This document shows, piece by piece, positions 44,615-53,632 of a stretch of DNA of 64,000 nt. Position 1 is the stretch's first letter. Each line of letters opens with the position of its first letter. The position numbers and the translations under genes are program-made. This DNA comes from Ramlibacter monticola (GTDB taxonomy: Bacteria > Pseudomonadota > Gammaproteobacteria > Burkholderiales > Burkholderiaceae_C). The DNA is taken from contig NZ_JAEQNE010000011.1 in assembly GCF_016722785.1 (NCBI RefSeq), positions 1-64,000 on the forward strand, read 5' to 3'. The notes beneath the pieces are model-generated. The model ran no database searches. It was not told where the DNA came from and worked only from the letters and a program-made list of their open reading frames with translations.

Positions 44615-46291
44615 ATGCGACTCACATCCCTGGCCGTGGCATTCGGCCTCACGCTGGCAACTGCCGGCGCTTCCGCGCAGAACTGGCCCGTGTACGGCGG
44701 CGACACCGGCAACACCCGCTTCAGCAACGCGGCCCAGATCACCACCGCCAACGTAAGCAAGCTCAATGTGGCCTGGGCGCTGCAGCTCGGCACGGTGCGC
44801 TCGCAGGAGTCCACGCCGATCCTGATCGGCGACACGCTCTTCGTGACTTCCTCGTTCGGGCCCAAGAACGTGTTCGCGGTCAACGCGAAGACCGGCGAGG
44901 TCCGCTGGCGCTACTCGCCCGACGTGCCCAAGGGCATCGACCAGTACGCCTGCTGCGACGTCAACAACCGCGGCCCGGCCTACCACGAGGGCAAGCTGCT
45001 GGTCGGCCGCCTCGACGGCCACGTGGTGGCGCTCGACGCCAAGACCGGCAAGGAGCTGTGGGAGACCAAGGTGGTCGACTACACGCAGGGTTCCGTGATC
45101 ACCTCGCCGCCGACGGTGGCGAAGAACGTGGTGATCACCGGCTTCGGCGGCGGCGAGTACGGCGCGCGCGGCGCGCTGGTCGGCCTCGATGCCGCGACGG
45201 GCAAGGAGCTGTGGCGCACCCACACCGTGCCGGCGCAAGGCGAGAAGGGCAGCGAAACCTGGAAGGGCGACTCGGGCAAGTACGGCGGCGCGGTGGCCTG
45301 GCACATCGGCTCCTACGACCCGAAGCTCAACCTCGTCTACTACGGCACCAGCAATCCGGGCCCGTGGTCGGCCGTGGTGCGCGGCAACGACAGTTCCGAC
45401 ATCGGGCCGTACAGCAACCTCTATTCGGCCTCGGTGCTCGCCCTGAACCCGGACACCGGTGCGATCCAGTGGCACTACCAGTTCACGCCGCATGACGCAT
45501 GGGACTACGACGGCGTCAATGAACTGGTGTTCGCGGACCTGCCCGTGGACGGCCGCAAGGTGCCGGTGATCATGCAGGCCAACCGCAACGGCTTCTTCTA
45601 CGTGCTCGATCGCGCCAACGGCAAGCTGCTGTCGGCCAAGCAGTTCATCCCGGTGGTCAACTGGGCCAGCGGCATCGACCTCCAGACCGGCCGGCCGATC
45701 GAGACCGCCGGCAACGTGAAGCGACCGGGCATGGGCCGCAAGGCGACGGACATCTGCCCGAACCTGATCGGGGGCAAGAACTGGATGCCCATGGCGTACA
45801 GCCAGCAGACCGGCCTGGTCTACATCCCCAGCATGAACTCCTGCATGGACATGGAAGGTGTGCAGCAGGACTACAAGCGCGGGCAGTTCTTCCTCGGCGT
45901 GAACTTCGACATCTCGAAGAAGGTGCCCGGCGCCTACATGGGCGGCGTGACGGCCTGGGATCCGGTGAAGCAGCAGAAGGTCTGGTTCCGCGAAGACGAC
46001 CTGCCGTACACCGGCGGCATGCTGACCACCGCGGGCGGGCTGGTGTTCCACGGCGACATCAAGGGCTGGTTCCGTGCGCTGGACGCGAAGAGCGGCAAGG
46101 AACTGTGGAAGTTCAACGCCGGCTCCGGCATCTCCGCGGCGCCGATGACCTATGCGATCGACGGCAAGCAGTACGTGGCCGTGGTCTCCGGCCGCACGCT
46201 GTCGATCCCCGCCTTCTACGGCGCGCTGGGCGAGAAGATGGTCGAAGCCAGTCCCGAGGGCGGCACGCTGTTCGTGTTCAGCCTGAACTGA
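44615..46291 (+). CDS. PQQ-dependent alcohol dehydrogenase, lanthanide type
   Basis: This 558-residue periplasmic quinoprotein has a Sec signal of about 22 residues (GASAQ) and tryptophan-docking propeller repeats. The adjacent disulfide cysteines CC are in QYACCDVNNRG (about 110). The catalytic region TPHDAWDYDGVNELVF has catalytic D297 and D299, the extra Asp two residues on. D299 is the mark of lanthanide-dependent enzymes (XoxF, ExaF/PedH), whereas calcium types have Ala or another residue there. It oxidises primary alcohols and passes electrons to a cytochrome c. The next gene encodes a fused MxaJ-like/cytochrome protein. The substrate (methanol, ethanol or larger) cannot be settled from sequence. 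Confidence 0.92.
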   Translation: MRLTSLAVAFGLTLATAGASAQNWPVYGGDTGNTRFSNAAQITTANVSKLNVAWALQLGTVRSQESTPILIGDTLFVTSSFGPKNVFAVNAKTGEVRWRYSPDVPKGIDQYACCDVNNRGPAYHEGKLLVGRLDGHVVALDAKTGKELWETKVVDYTQGSVITSPPTVAKNVVITGFGGGEYGARGALVGLDAATGKELWRTHTVPAQGEKGSETWKGDSGKYGGAVAWHIGSYDPKLNLVYYGTSNPGPWSAVVRGNDSSDIGPYSNLYSASVLALNPDTGAIQWHYQFTPHDAWDYDGVNELVFADLPVDGRKVPVIMQANRNGFFYVLDRANGKLLSAKQFIPVVNWASGIDLQTGRPIETAGNVKRPGMGRKATDICPNLIGGKNWMPMAYSQQTGLVYIPSMNSCMDMEGVQQDYKRGQFFLGVNFDISKKVPGAYMGGVTAWDPVKQQKVWFREDDLPYTGGMLTTAGGLVFHGDIKGWFRALDAKSGKELWKFNAGSGISAAPMTYAIDGKQYVAVVSGRTLSIPAFYGALGEKMVEASPEGGTLFVFSLN

Positions 46292-46314
46292 CGTCCCTGC
46301 ACCAGGAGCCTGCC

Positions 46315-47445
46315 ATGAGCATTCGCCGTTTCGCGCGAAGGGTCCTTTGTACCCTCGCGGCCTGCATCGCGCTCGGCGCTACGAGCGCCGGGGCCGAGCC
46401 CCTGCGCATCTGCGCCGATCCGGACAACCTGCCCTTCAGCAAGTCCGAGGGCCCCGAGAAGGGCCTGTACGTGGAACTCGCGCGGCTGGTGAGCCAGAAG
46501 CTCGGCGAGTCGCCCGAGTTCGTCTGGTGGCTCACCTACAACCAGCGCAAGGCGCTGCGCAACACGATCCTGCAGGATGGCTGCGATGCGTACTTCGCGC
46601 TGCCGGCCAACGCGGACTACCGCGTGCGCGGCTTGCTGAAGACGAAGCCCTTCCTCGACGTGAGCTACGCGATCGTGGCGCCGTCCGTGCTGCCCGTGAG
46701 CGGCCTGGCGGATCTGCGGGGCAAGCGCATCGGCGTGCTGCACGGCTCGCCGCCGCACATCCTGCTGGCGGCGCAGCAGGGGTACGCGACCAGCAGCTTC
46801 CGCGCGAACGACGAAGCGCTGGCGGCGCTGGAGCGGGGCGAGGTCGAGGTGGCGATCCTCTGGGGGCCGAACGCCGGCTACGAGAACGCGCGCCGGCACG
46901 GCGGCCGCTGGCAGGTGACGCCCGTCACCGGCGAGGGCCTGGGCGGACAGGTCGCCGTCGGCGTGCGGCGAGGACAGGACGAACTGGCCGCGCGCATCGA
47001 CAAGGCGCTGGCGGAACTGCAGCCGCAGATCGAGGAACTGGCGCGCAAGTACGGCTTCCCGCGCGGCAAGCCGATGCCGCTGGTGGCACGCCGGGTCGCG
47101 CCCGACGCGCGATCCGCCAACCTCTCCGCGGGCCTGACGGTGCATTCGTCCATGGTGGCGCGCACCAACGCGCCGGCCGCATCGGCCCCCGCCGAGGGCG
47201 TCATCCCGGGCCGCACGCTGTTCAACAACGTCTGCTCGCATTGTCACGGCACCGACGGCGCCAGCCCCGTGTCCGAACGCGACCTGCGCAAGCTGCAGCG
47301 GCGCTACAAGGACAACTGGAAGGACACCGCCTTGACCACGATCAAGAACGGTCGCCAGGATGCGGGAATGCCCTCATGGAAGGCGACCTACAGCGACGCG
47401 CAGATCGAGGAGGTGATCGGCTTCCTCACCACCTTGCAGAAGTAG
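46315..47445 (+). CDS. MxaJ/XoxJ-like binding protein fused to cytochrome c
   Basis: This 376-residue secreted protein has a signal (1-27), an MxaJ-like type II binding-protein domain associated with quinoprotein dehydrogenases (about 28-265, LRICADPDNLPFSKSEG, GLYVELARLVSQKLG) and a C-terminal class I cytochrome c with the heme motif C307-S-H-C310-H311 and a likely Met ligand in DAGMPSWKATY. The first domain is thought to help maturation of the dehydrogenase and the second is its electron acceptor. These are usually two genes (xoxJ and xoxG); here they are one protein. It starts 24 bases after the dehydrogenase with CAGGAG upstream. Confidence 0.9.
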   Translation: MSIRRFARRVLCTLAACIALGATSAGAEPLRICADPDNLPFSKSEGPEKGLYVELARLVSQKLGESPEFVWWLTYNQRKALRNTILQDGCDAYFALPANADYRVRGLLKTKPFLDVSYAIVAPSVLPVSGLADLRGKRIGVLHGSPPHILLAAQQGYATSSFRANDEALAALERGEVEVAILWGPNAGYENARRHGGRWQVTPVTGEGLGGQVAVGVRRGQDELAARIDKALAELQPQIEELARKYGFPRGKPMPLVARRVAPDARSANLSAGLTVHSSMVARTNAPAASAPAEGVIPGRTLFNNVCSHCHGTDGASPVSERDLRKLQRRYKDNWKDTALTTIKNGRQDAGMPSWKATYSDAQIEEVIGFLTTLQK

Positions 47446-47570
47446 GCGGCACGGGGGCCGCGGGCGAACGGGGGCTGGCTGCGGCCGGCCCTCGTCGCGT
47501 CTGAGTGAAATCCCTCCCTCAGCCCTGAATCCTCGCACCGCAGAATCCGTCCGATCCCCGGGGAGCCCCA

Positions 47571-49718
47571 ATGAGAACGACCGTCCTTGCAGCCGCCGCG
47601 CTGGCGTCCCTGCATGCCCACGCGCAGACACCCGCGAACGCGCCGCCCGCCCAGGAGGCCGAACGCACGCTGCGCCCCGTGGTGGTCACGGCCACGCCCG
47701 GCGTCGCGCAGCGGGCCTTCGACACGGCGGCTTCCATCGACGCCCTCGACGGGGCGACCATCCGCGACGCCAACCTGCAGGTGAACCTGTCCGAGAGCCT
47801 GGTGCGCGTGCCCGGCGTGGTGGCGCTCAATCGCCAGAACTACGCGCAGGACCTGCAGATCTCGGTGCGCGGCTTCGGCGCGCGCTCCACCTTCGGCGTG
47901 CGCGGCCTGCGCCTGTACGCCGACGGCATCCCGGCCACCGCGCCGGACGGGCAGGGCCAGATCTCGCACTTCGACCTGACTTCGGCCGACCGCATCGAGG
48001 TGCTGCGCGGCCCCTTCTCGTCCCTGTACGGCAACTCCTCCGGCGGCGTGATCAGCATCTTCACCGCCGACGGCGCGCCGGGCCTGCAGGCCGAGGCCGC
48101 CGGCGCGGTCGGTAGCGACGGCGTGCGGCGCGTGAACGCGCGCTTCGCCGGCGAGCAGGGCGCGTGGAACTGGAACCTGAATGCCCTGCATTTCGAGACC
48201 GACGGCTTTCGCGAGCACAGCGCGGCGAAGCGCAACGGGCTCAACGCCAAGGTGAAGTGGCAAGGCTCGCCCGACACGCGCGTCACCTTCGTGGCCAACG
48301 CCGTGGACATGCCCGACACGCAGGATCCGCTGGGGCTCACGCGGGCCGAATTCGAGGCCGACCCGCGGCAGGCCAGCCCGGCGGCGCTGCAGTTCAACAC
48401 CCGCAAGTCGGTGGACCAGCAGCAGCTCGGCATGGTCCTGGAGCACCAGTTCAACGAGGCCAACGGCCTGAAGCTCACCGGCTGGCGCGGCCAGCGCGGG
48501 ACGGAGCAATTCCAGGCCATCCCGGTGGCGACCCAGGCGCCGATCACGCATCCGGGCGGGGTGATCGACCTCGCCCGCGACTTCATGGGCGTCGACGGGC
48601 AATGGATCTACAAGACCCGCGTGGGCGGCAACCCCCTGAGCTTCACCGCCGGCCTGTATGCCGACCAGCTGGACGAGCACCGCCAGGGCTTCCAGAACTT
48701 CGTCGGCACCACGCTGGGGGTCAAGGGCGCGCAGCGCCGCAACGAGGACAACCGCGTGCGCAGCTTCGACCAGTACGCGCAGGTGAACTGGGACAGCGAG
48801 CGCTTCGGCGTCACCGCGGGCCTGCGCCACTCCGACGTGCGCTTCGAGTCCGAGGACCACTTCATCGTCGGCGCCAACCCCGACGACAGCGGCTCGGCGA
48901 AGTACTCGGCCACCACGCCCATGCTGGGCCTCATCTGGCACGTGAGCGACGTCCTGAACGTGTACGGCTCGGTGGGCCGGGGTTTCGAGACGCCGACCTT
49001 CAACGAGCTCTCCTACCGGCCCAACGGCCAGACGGGCCTCAATTTCGACCTGAGGTCCGCCTACAGCCGCCACTACGAGGTCGGCGTCAAGGCCGAACCG
49101 GTGCGCAACTGGCGCGTGAACGCCGCGCTGTTCCAGGCCAACACCTCCGACGAGCTCGTGGTGCTGACCAACCAGGGCGGCCGCAGCACCTTCCAGAACG
49201 CGAGCAGCACGCGCCGGCGCGGCCTGGAGGCGGCGCTGGCCGGCAGCTGGGCCGAGGGCTGGTCGACTTACGCCGCGCTCACCTGGCTGGACGCGACCTA
49301 CCGCTCCGACTTCCTGACCTGCCCGTCGGCGCCCTGTCCCACGGCGGCGAATCCGCCCGTCGTGGTGCCCGCCGGCAACCGCATCCCCGGGATCCCGCGC
49401 GGCAACGCCTTCGCCGAACTGGTGTACCGGCACGCGCCCTGGGGGCTGGAGGCGGGGCTGGAACTGCGCTACGTCGGCAAGATCGCGGTCGACGACCGGA
49501 ACACCGACTTCGCCCCCTCGGCAACCCTGTGGAACCTGAGGTTTGCGCTGGCGCAGAATTTGAACCGGTGGACCGTGCGTGAATACGTGCGGGTGGACAA
49601 TCTCGCCGACCGGGACTACATCGGCTCGGTGATCGTCAACGAAGGGAACCGGCGCTTTTTCGAGCCGGCGCCGGGCCGCACCTGGCTGCTGGGCGTGAAC
49701 GCCGTCTACGCCTTCTGA
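47571..49718 (+). CDS. pqqU: TonB-dependent receptor, PqqU (YncD)-like PQQ importer
   Basis: This 715-residue outer-membrane receptor has a signal (1-19), a plug domain (about 45-160) and a 22-strand barrel. It resembles E. coli PqqU (formerly YncD) along most of its length: NLSESLVRVPGVVALNRQNY, RSTFGVRGLRLYADGIPAT, RGFETPTFNELSYRPNGQ and the end VDNLADRDYIGSVIVNEGN. PqqU imports pyrroloquinoline quinone. Its place directly after a PQQ-dependent dehydrogenase supports that role. No pqqABCDE genes lie in the window, which suggests cofactor scavenging, though biosynthesis genes may be elsewhere. Confidence 0.88.
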   Translation: MRTTVLAAAALASLHAHAQTPANAPPAQEAERTLRPVVVTATPGVAQRAFDTAASIDALDGATIRDANLQVNLSESLVRVPGVVALNRQNYAQDLQISVRGFGARSTFGVRGLRLYADGIPATAPDGQGQISHFDLTSADRIEVLRGPFSSLYGNSSGGVISIFTADGAPGLQAEAAGAVGSDGVRRVNARFAGEQGAWNWNLNALHFETDGFREHSAAKRNGLNAKVKWQGSPDTRVTFVANAVDMPDTQDPLGLTRAEFEADPRQASPAALQFNTRKSVDQQQLGMVLEHQFNEANGLKLTGWRGQRGTEQFQAIPVATQAPITHPGGVIDLARDFMGVDGQWIYKTRVGGNPLSFTAGLYADQLDEHRQGFQNFVGTTLGVKGAQRRNEDNRVRSFDQYAQVNWDSERFGVTAGLRHSDVRFESEDHFIVGANPDDSGSAKYSATTPMLGLIWHVSDVLNVYGSVGRGFETPTFNELSYRPNGQTGLNFDLRSAYSRHYEVGVKAEPVRNWRVNAALFQANTSDELVVLTNQGGRSTFQNASSTRRRGLEAALAGSWAEGWSTYAALTWLDATYRSDFLTCPSAPCPTAANPPVVVPAGNRIPGIPRGNAFAELVYRHAPWGLEAGLELRYVGKIAVDDRNTDFAPSATLWNLRFALAQNLNRWTVREYVRVDNLADRDYIGSVIVNEGNRRFFEPAPGRTWLLGVNAVYAF

Positions 49719-49737
49719 TCGCGGGCAAGGAGACGCC

Positions 49738-50805
49738 ATGGAAAACCTCGACGTGATGGTGCTGCGCACCCTGCGCGACTGGCGGGCCGCCGGCAAGCGG
49801 GCGCTGCTCGCCACCGTGGTCCGCACGTGGGGCTCCTCGCCGCGGCCGGTGGGCTCCATCATGGCCCTGGCCGAAGACGGCGCGGTGGTCGGCTCGGTCT
49901 CCGGCGGCTGCATCGAGGACGACCTGATCTACCGCCACACGCAGGCCTACTCCGGCAAGGAGCCGGGCCACCAGATCCCGTCGGGGCCGCCGTCCTTCGT
50001 CAAGTACGGCGTCACGGCCGACGAGGCGCACCGCTTCGGCCTGCCCTGCGGCGGCACGCTGGAACTGCTACTGGAATACGACCCCGGGTTGGGCCCGATC
50101 GAGGAACTGGTGCGTTCGCTGGAGGCAGGGCGGCTCGTGCGCCGCACGGTGCGGCTGGCCGATGGCCAGGTCACGCTGGCCGACGCCGATGCGCCGGAAG
50201 AGCTGAGCATTTCCGACGGACTGCTGGTCAATACCTTCGGCCCGGAGTACCGCATGCTGCTGATCGGCGCGGGGCAGATCACCGAATACCTGGCGACCAT
50301 GGCGCTGTTCAGCGGCTTCGCGGTCACGGTGTGCGACCCGCGCGAGGAGTACCGGGGTTCCTGGAGCGTGCCGGGCGCGCGCGTGGTGGCCGAGATGCCC
50401 GACGACATGGTGACGGCCTTCCGGCCCGACCGGCGCAGCAGCGTCATCGCGCTGACGCACGACCCGAAGCTCGACGACCTCGCCCTGATGGAGGCGCTCA
50501 AGACCGAAGCCTTCTACGTCGGCGCCATCGGCAGCCGGCGCAACAACGAGGCGCGGCACCAGCGCATGATCGAGCACTTCGGCCTCACGGCGGCCGACCT
50601 GCAGCGGCTGCGCGGGCCCATCGGCGTCTATATCGGCAGCAAGACCCCGGCGGAGATCGCGGTGAGCATCATGGCCGAAGTGCTGGCCGTGAAGAACGGC
50701 GTCGTCCTGCCGCGCGACATGGAGGTGGGGCAGGCGAAGAACATGCGGGCGGTCCAGGGCAACGAGCCGGGGTCCATCGTCTGCGGCGTGGCGGCTGCCC
50801 GCTAG
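49738..50805 (+). CDS. XdhC/CoxI-family molybdenum enzyme maturation protein
   Basis: This 355-residue cytoplasmic protein has an N-terminal XdhC_CoxI domain (about 10-75, TWGSSPRPVGSIMALAEDG, SVSGGCIEDDL) and a C-terminal Rossmann domain (about 170-320, RMLLIGAGQITEYLATMA, YVGAIGSRRNN). XdhC proteins bind the molybdenum cofactor, help its sulfuration and insert it into xanthine-dehydrogenase-family enzymes. AAGGAGA precedes the start. It is not in the coxSLMDEG unit but lies about 14 kb from coxL, past the PQQ genes on the same strand, and is the probable maturation factor for that enzyme. Confidence 0.9.
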   Translation: MENLDVMVLRTLRDWRAAGKRALLATVVRTWGSSPRPVGSIMALAEDGAVVGSVSGGCIEDDLIYRHTQAYSGKEPGHQIPSGPPSFVKYGVTADEAHRFGLPCGGTLELLLEYDPGLGPIEELVRSLEAGRLVRRTVRLADGQVTLADADAPEELSISDGLLVNTFGPEYRMLLIGAGQITEYLATMALFSGFAVTVCDPREEYRGSWSVPGARVVAEMPDDMVTAFRPDRRSSVIALTHDPKLDDLALMEALKTEAFYVGAIGSRRNNEARHQRMIEHFGLTAADLQRLRGPIGVYIGSKTPAEIAVSIMAEVLAVKNGVVLPRDMEVGQAKNMRAVQGNEPGSIVCGVAAAR

Positions 50806-50896
50806 CTGGACCGATTCCCCCTCCCCCTCTCCGACAAGCACAAGCCGACCCGTCCCACCCGGGGCAGGCCGCAGTCTTGCTAGATTGGCCTTCGAC

Positions 50897-51766
50897 ATGC
50901 ACGAGGAGCCGCTCGAACTCACGACCCCCGCCGGCAAGCTGAGCGGAACCCTGGCGCTTCCGGGCACCCGGGGCCCCTGGCCCGTCGTGCTGCTGATCGC
51001 GGGCGCCGGCCCGGCCGACCGGGACGGCAACAGCGCCCTGCTGCCGGGCGCCCCCGGCCACATGCGCAGGCTCGCGCAGGCGCTCGTCGCGAAGGGCATC
51101 GCCTCGCTGCGCTACGACAAGCGGGGCGTAGGCGCCAGCGTGCACCCCGGCCTCCAGGAGGAGGATCTCCGGTTCCGCCATCTCGTCGACGACGCGGTAG
51201 CGCTCGCCGGGCGGCTGCGCGCGGACCCTCGGCTGGGCACCCTGCTGCTGCTGGGGCACAGCGAGGGTGCCCTCGTTGCCAAGCTCGCGGCCCGGGACGC
51301 GCCCGCCCAGGCGGTCGTGTCGGTGGCGGGCGCCGGCATGCGCGCCTGCGACCTGATGCGCGAACAGCTCCAGGGCCGCCTGCCGGAATTGCTGGAAGAG
51401 GCCGTGCAGGCCGCGCTGGCCACCCTCGCGGACGAGCAGACGATGGACGATCCGCCGGACGCGCTGTGCCTGCTGTTCCGCCCCACCGTGCAGCCCTACC
51501 TGATCTCCTGGTTCCGCTACGACCCCGCCGAGGTGCTGGCGGACCTGCCGCTGCCGGCGCTGCTGGTGCACGGCAGCGCCGACGCGCAGGTGCCGGTACG
51601 CAACGCGGAGCTGCTGCATGCGGCGCGGCGGGATGCGCGGCTGCTGCTGGTGCAGGAGATGGACCACCTGCTGGCGGTCGAGGGCAATGCCGATGCGGGA
51701 CCGCCGCAGATCGCCGGGGCGGTGGCCGAACTGGTGCAGCAGCTCGAACGCAGCACGGCGGCCTGA
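50897..51766 (+). CDS. Alpha/beta hydrolase
   Basis: This 289-residue hydrolase has an oxyanion loop LLIAGAGPADRDGNSAL (about 35), the nucleophile elbow LLGHSEGALVAKL (Ser about 124) and the catalytic acid and His in VHGSADAQVPV and MDHLLAVEG near the C-terminus. It resembles YqiK/DUF-type esterases of the BAAT/dienelactone group. No signal peptide is visible. The ATG at 50897 is chosen over a TTG 12 bases upstream. The substrate is unknown. It converges with dctM, six bases apart. Confidence 0.83.
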   Translation: MHEEPLELTTPAGKLSGTLALPGTRGPWPVVLLIAGAGPADRDGNSALLPGAPGHMRRLAQALVAKGIASLRYDKRGVGASVHPGLQEEDLRFRHLVDDAVALAGRLRADPRLGTLLLLGHSEGALVAKLAARDAPAQAVVSVAGAGMRACDLMREQLQGRLPELLEEAVQAALATLADEQTMDDPPDALCLLFRPTVQPYLISWFRYDPAEVLADLPLPALLVHGSADAQVPVRNAELLHAARRDARLLLVQEMDHLLAVEGNADAGPPQIAGAVAELVQQLERSTAA

Positions 51767-51771
51767 GCCGC

Positions 51772-53082
51772 CTACTTCTCCTTGCCCATCACCATGTCCG
51801 GCAGGACGGTGACGATCTGCGGGAAGAGCGTGATCAGGGCGATGCACACCACCAGGCAGGCGAAGAAGGGGATCGCCGCCTTCGCGATGGTGTTGCTGTC
51901 CTTGCCGGTCATGTTCTGCAGCACGAACAGGTTGAAGCCCACCGGCGGCGTCACCTCCGCGATCTCCACCAGCAGCACGATGAAGATGCCGAACCAGATC
52001 AGGTCGAAGCCGGCCTTCTGGATCATCGGCAGCACCACGGCGCTGGTGAGCACGATCATGCTGATGCCGTCCAGCGCGGTGCCGAGCACGAGGTAGACCA
52101 GCGTCAGCACGAAGATCAGCGAATAGGGCGACAGCTGCAGCGCGTTCACCCATTCGGCCAGCGCGCGCGGGATGCCGGTGAAGGCCATCGTCTTGGTGAG
52201 GAAGGCCGCGCCCGCGAGGATGAACATGATCATGCAGCTGCTGCGCGTGGTGCCCATGAGTCCTTCCCAGAAGGACTCCCAGGTGAGGGACTTGCTCCAC
52301 CAGGCCAGCGCGAGCGAGCCCAGCACGCCGTAGGCGGCGCATTCGGTGGCCGTGGCCCAGCCGGCGATCAGCACCCAGACGATGAAGACGATCAGCGCGC
52401 TGCACGGGATCAGGTTGCCGGAGCGCCGGATCTTCTCGCGCAGGCTGGTCGGCGGATCGGCGGGAGGCACCTGGTCCGGGTGGCGCAGGCTCCACCACAC
52501 GATGTAGCCCGAGAACAGGGCCATCAGCAGCAGCCCCGGCAGGAAGCCGGCCAGGAAGATGCGGATGATGGAGGCGTCCGCCGCCACCGCGTATACCACC
52601 ATCGTGATCGAGGGCGGGATCAGGATGCCCAGCGTGCCCGCCGTGGCCAGCGAGCCGAGCGCGATCTTCTCGCTGTAGCCGCGCTTGAGCAGTTCCGGCA
52701 GGGCCACCTTCGAGATCGTGGCGCAGGTGGCGGCGGAGGAGCCCGACACCGAACCGAAGATGCCGCAGCCCAGGATGGTCGTGTGCATCAGGCGCCCGGG
52801 CACGCGATTGAGCCAGGGCCGCAGTCCCTCGAACATCTCCTCGCTCAGGCGGCTGCGGAACAGGATTTCGCCCATCCAGATGAACAGGGGCAGGGCCGCG
52901 AGCTCCCAGGAGGCGTTCGACTCCCAGAAGGAGGAGAACAGGTTGTTGCCCGGCGAGGTGCTGGTGAAGAAGGCCTGCCCCACCCAGCCGCAGATGGCCA
53001 GGGTCATGGCGATCCAGACGCCACCCGTCAGCAGCACCATCATCACCAGCAGCAGCAGGCCGCCCACGAGGAGGATGTCCAT
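51772..53082 (-). CDS. dctM: TRAP transporter large permease subunit DctM
   Basis: This 436-residue Na+-coupled TRAP permease has about 12 membrane segments, with the family stretches ERMFEGLRPWLNR-like EMFEGLRPWLNRVPGRL (about 80), FGSVSGSSAATCATIS (about 108), LIPPSITMVVYAV and GISMIVLTSAVVLPMI. It is of normal length, unlike the 598-residue DctM at 14430. It is last in a dctP-Q-M operon, six bases after dctQ. Its ligand is probably the compound processed by the divergent oxoprolinase. Confidence 0.93.
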   Translation of the reverse strand: MDILLVGGLLLLVMMVLLTGGVWIAMTLAICGWVGQAFFTSTSPGNNLFSSFWESNASWELAALPLFIWMGEILFRSRLSEEMFEGLRPWLNRVPGRLMHTTILGCGIFGSVSGSSAATCATISKVALPELLKRGYSEKIALGSLATAGTLGILIPPSITMVVYAVAADASIIRIFLAGFLPGLLLMALFSGYIVWWSLRHPDQVPPADPPTSLREKIRRSGNLIPCSALIVFIVWVLIAGWATATECAAYGVLGSLALAWWSKSLTWESFWEGLMGTTRSSCMIMFILAGAAFLTKTMAFTGIPRALAEWVNALQLSPYSLIFVLTLVYLVLGTALDGISMIVLTSAVVLPMIQKAGFDLIWFGIFIVLLVEIAEVTPPVGFNLFVLQNMTGKDSNTIAKAAIPFFACLVVCIALITLFPQIVTVLPDMVMGKEK

Positions 53083-53088
53083 GGCTGC

Positions 53089-53622
53089 CTACACGTCGGA
53101 GGAGAAGTCGCCGCGCGCGTGCCGTTCCTCGACCGCCGTGACGTAGCTGGGCTTGGCCCCACGCAGCACGAGCACGAGTTCGTCCACCACCGCGACGAGC
53201 AGCAGCAGGGAGCCGAGGGCGAAACTCAGCTGCGGGATCCAGATCGGGATCGGCACCAGGCCCTGCGCGATCTCGTTGAAGGCCCAGCTGTCGTAGGTGA
53301 AGCGGTTGGCCCAGAAGGCGAGGTAGGCGACGGCCACCGCCGCCACCGCCAGGCAGGCGATCTCCAGCCGCCGGCGGGCGCGTTCGGGCAGGTGCTCCAG
53401 CAGCAGCGTCACCCGCACGAAGTCGCCGTGCTTGAACGCGTGCGCCATGGCGAAGAAGGAGGCGGCGGCGCAGAACCACGCCACCACCTCGTTGACGCCG
53501 CCGGTCCGCACCCCGAACTCGCGCAGCAGGCTCTGCGCCAGCATCAGCACGCAGATCAGGAGCACGAAAATGGCGCCGAGGGCGCCAGAGACGAGGTAGA
53601 GCCGGTCGAGGAAGCGGCGCAA
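53089..53622 (-). CDS. dctQ: TRAP transporter small permease subunit DctQ
   Basis: This 177-residue protein has four membrane segments (about 12-32, 45-60, 88-107 and 130-150) and the DctQ family pattern LAQSLLREFGVRTGGVNEVV and HGDFVRVTLLLEHLPE near residue 65. It lies between dctP (10 bases before) and dctM (6 bases after), the standard TRAP order. It couples the binding protein to the DctM transport subunit. Confidence 0.9.
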   Translation of the reverse strand: MRRFLDRLYLVSGALGAIFVLLICVLMLAQSLLREFGVRTGGVNEVVAWFCAAASFFAMAHAFKHGDFVRVTLLLEHLPERARRRLEIACLAVAAVAVAYLAFWANRFTYDSWAFNEIAQGLVPIPIWIPQLSFALGSLLLLVAVVDELVLVLRGAKPSYVTAVEERHARGDFSSDV

Positions 53623-53632
53623 ACCGGCCGCC

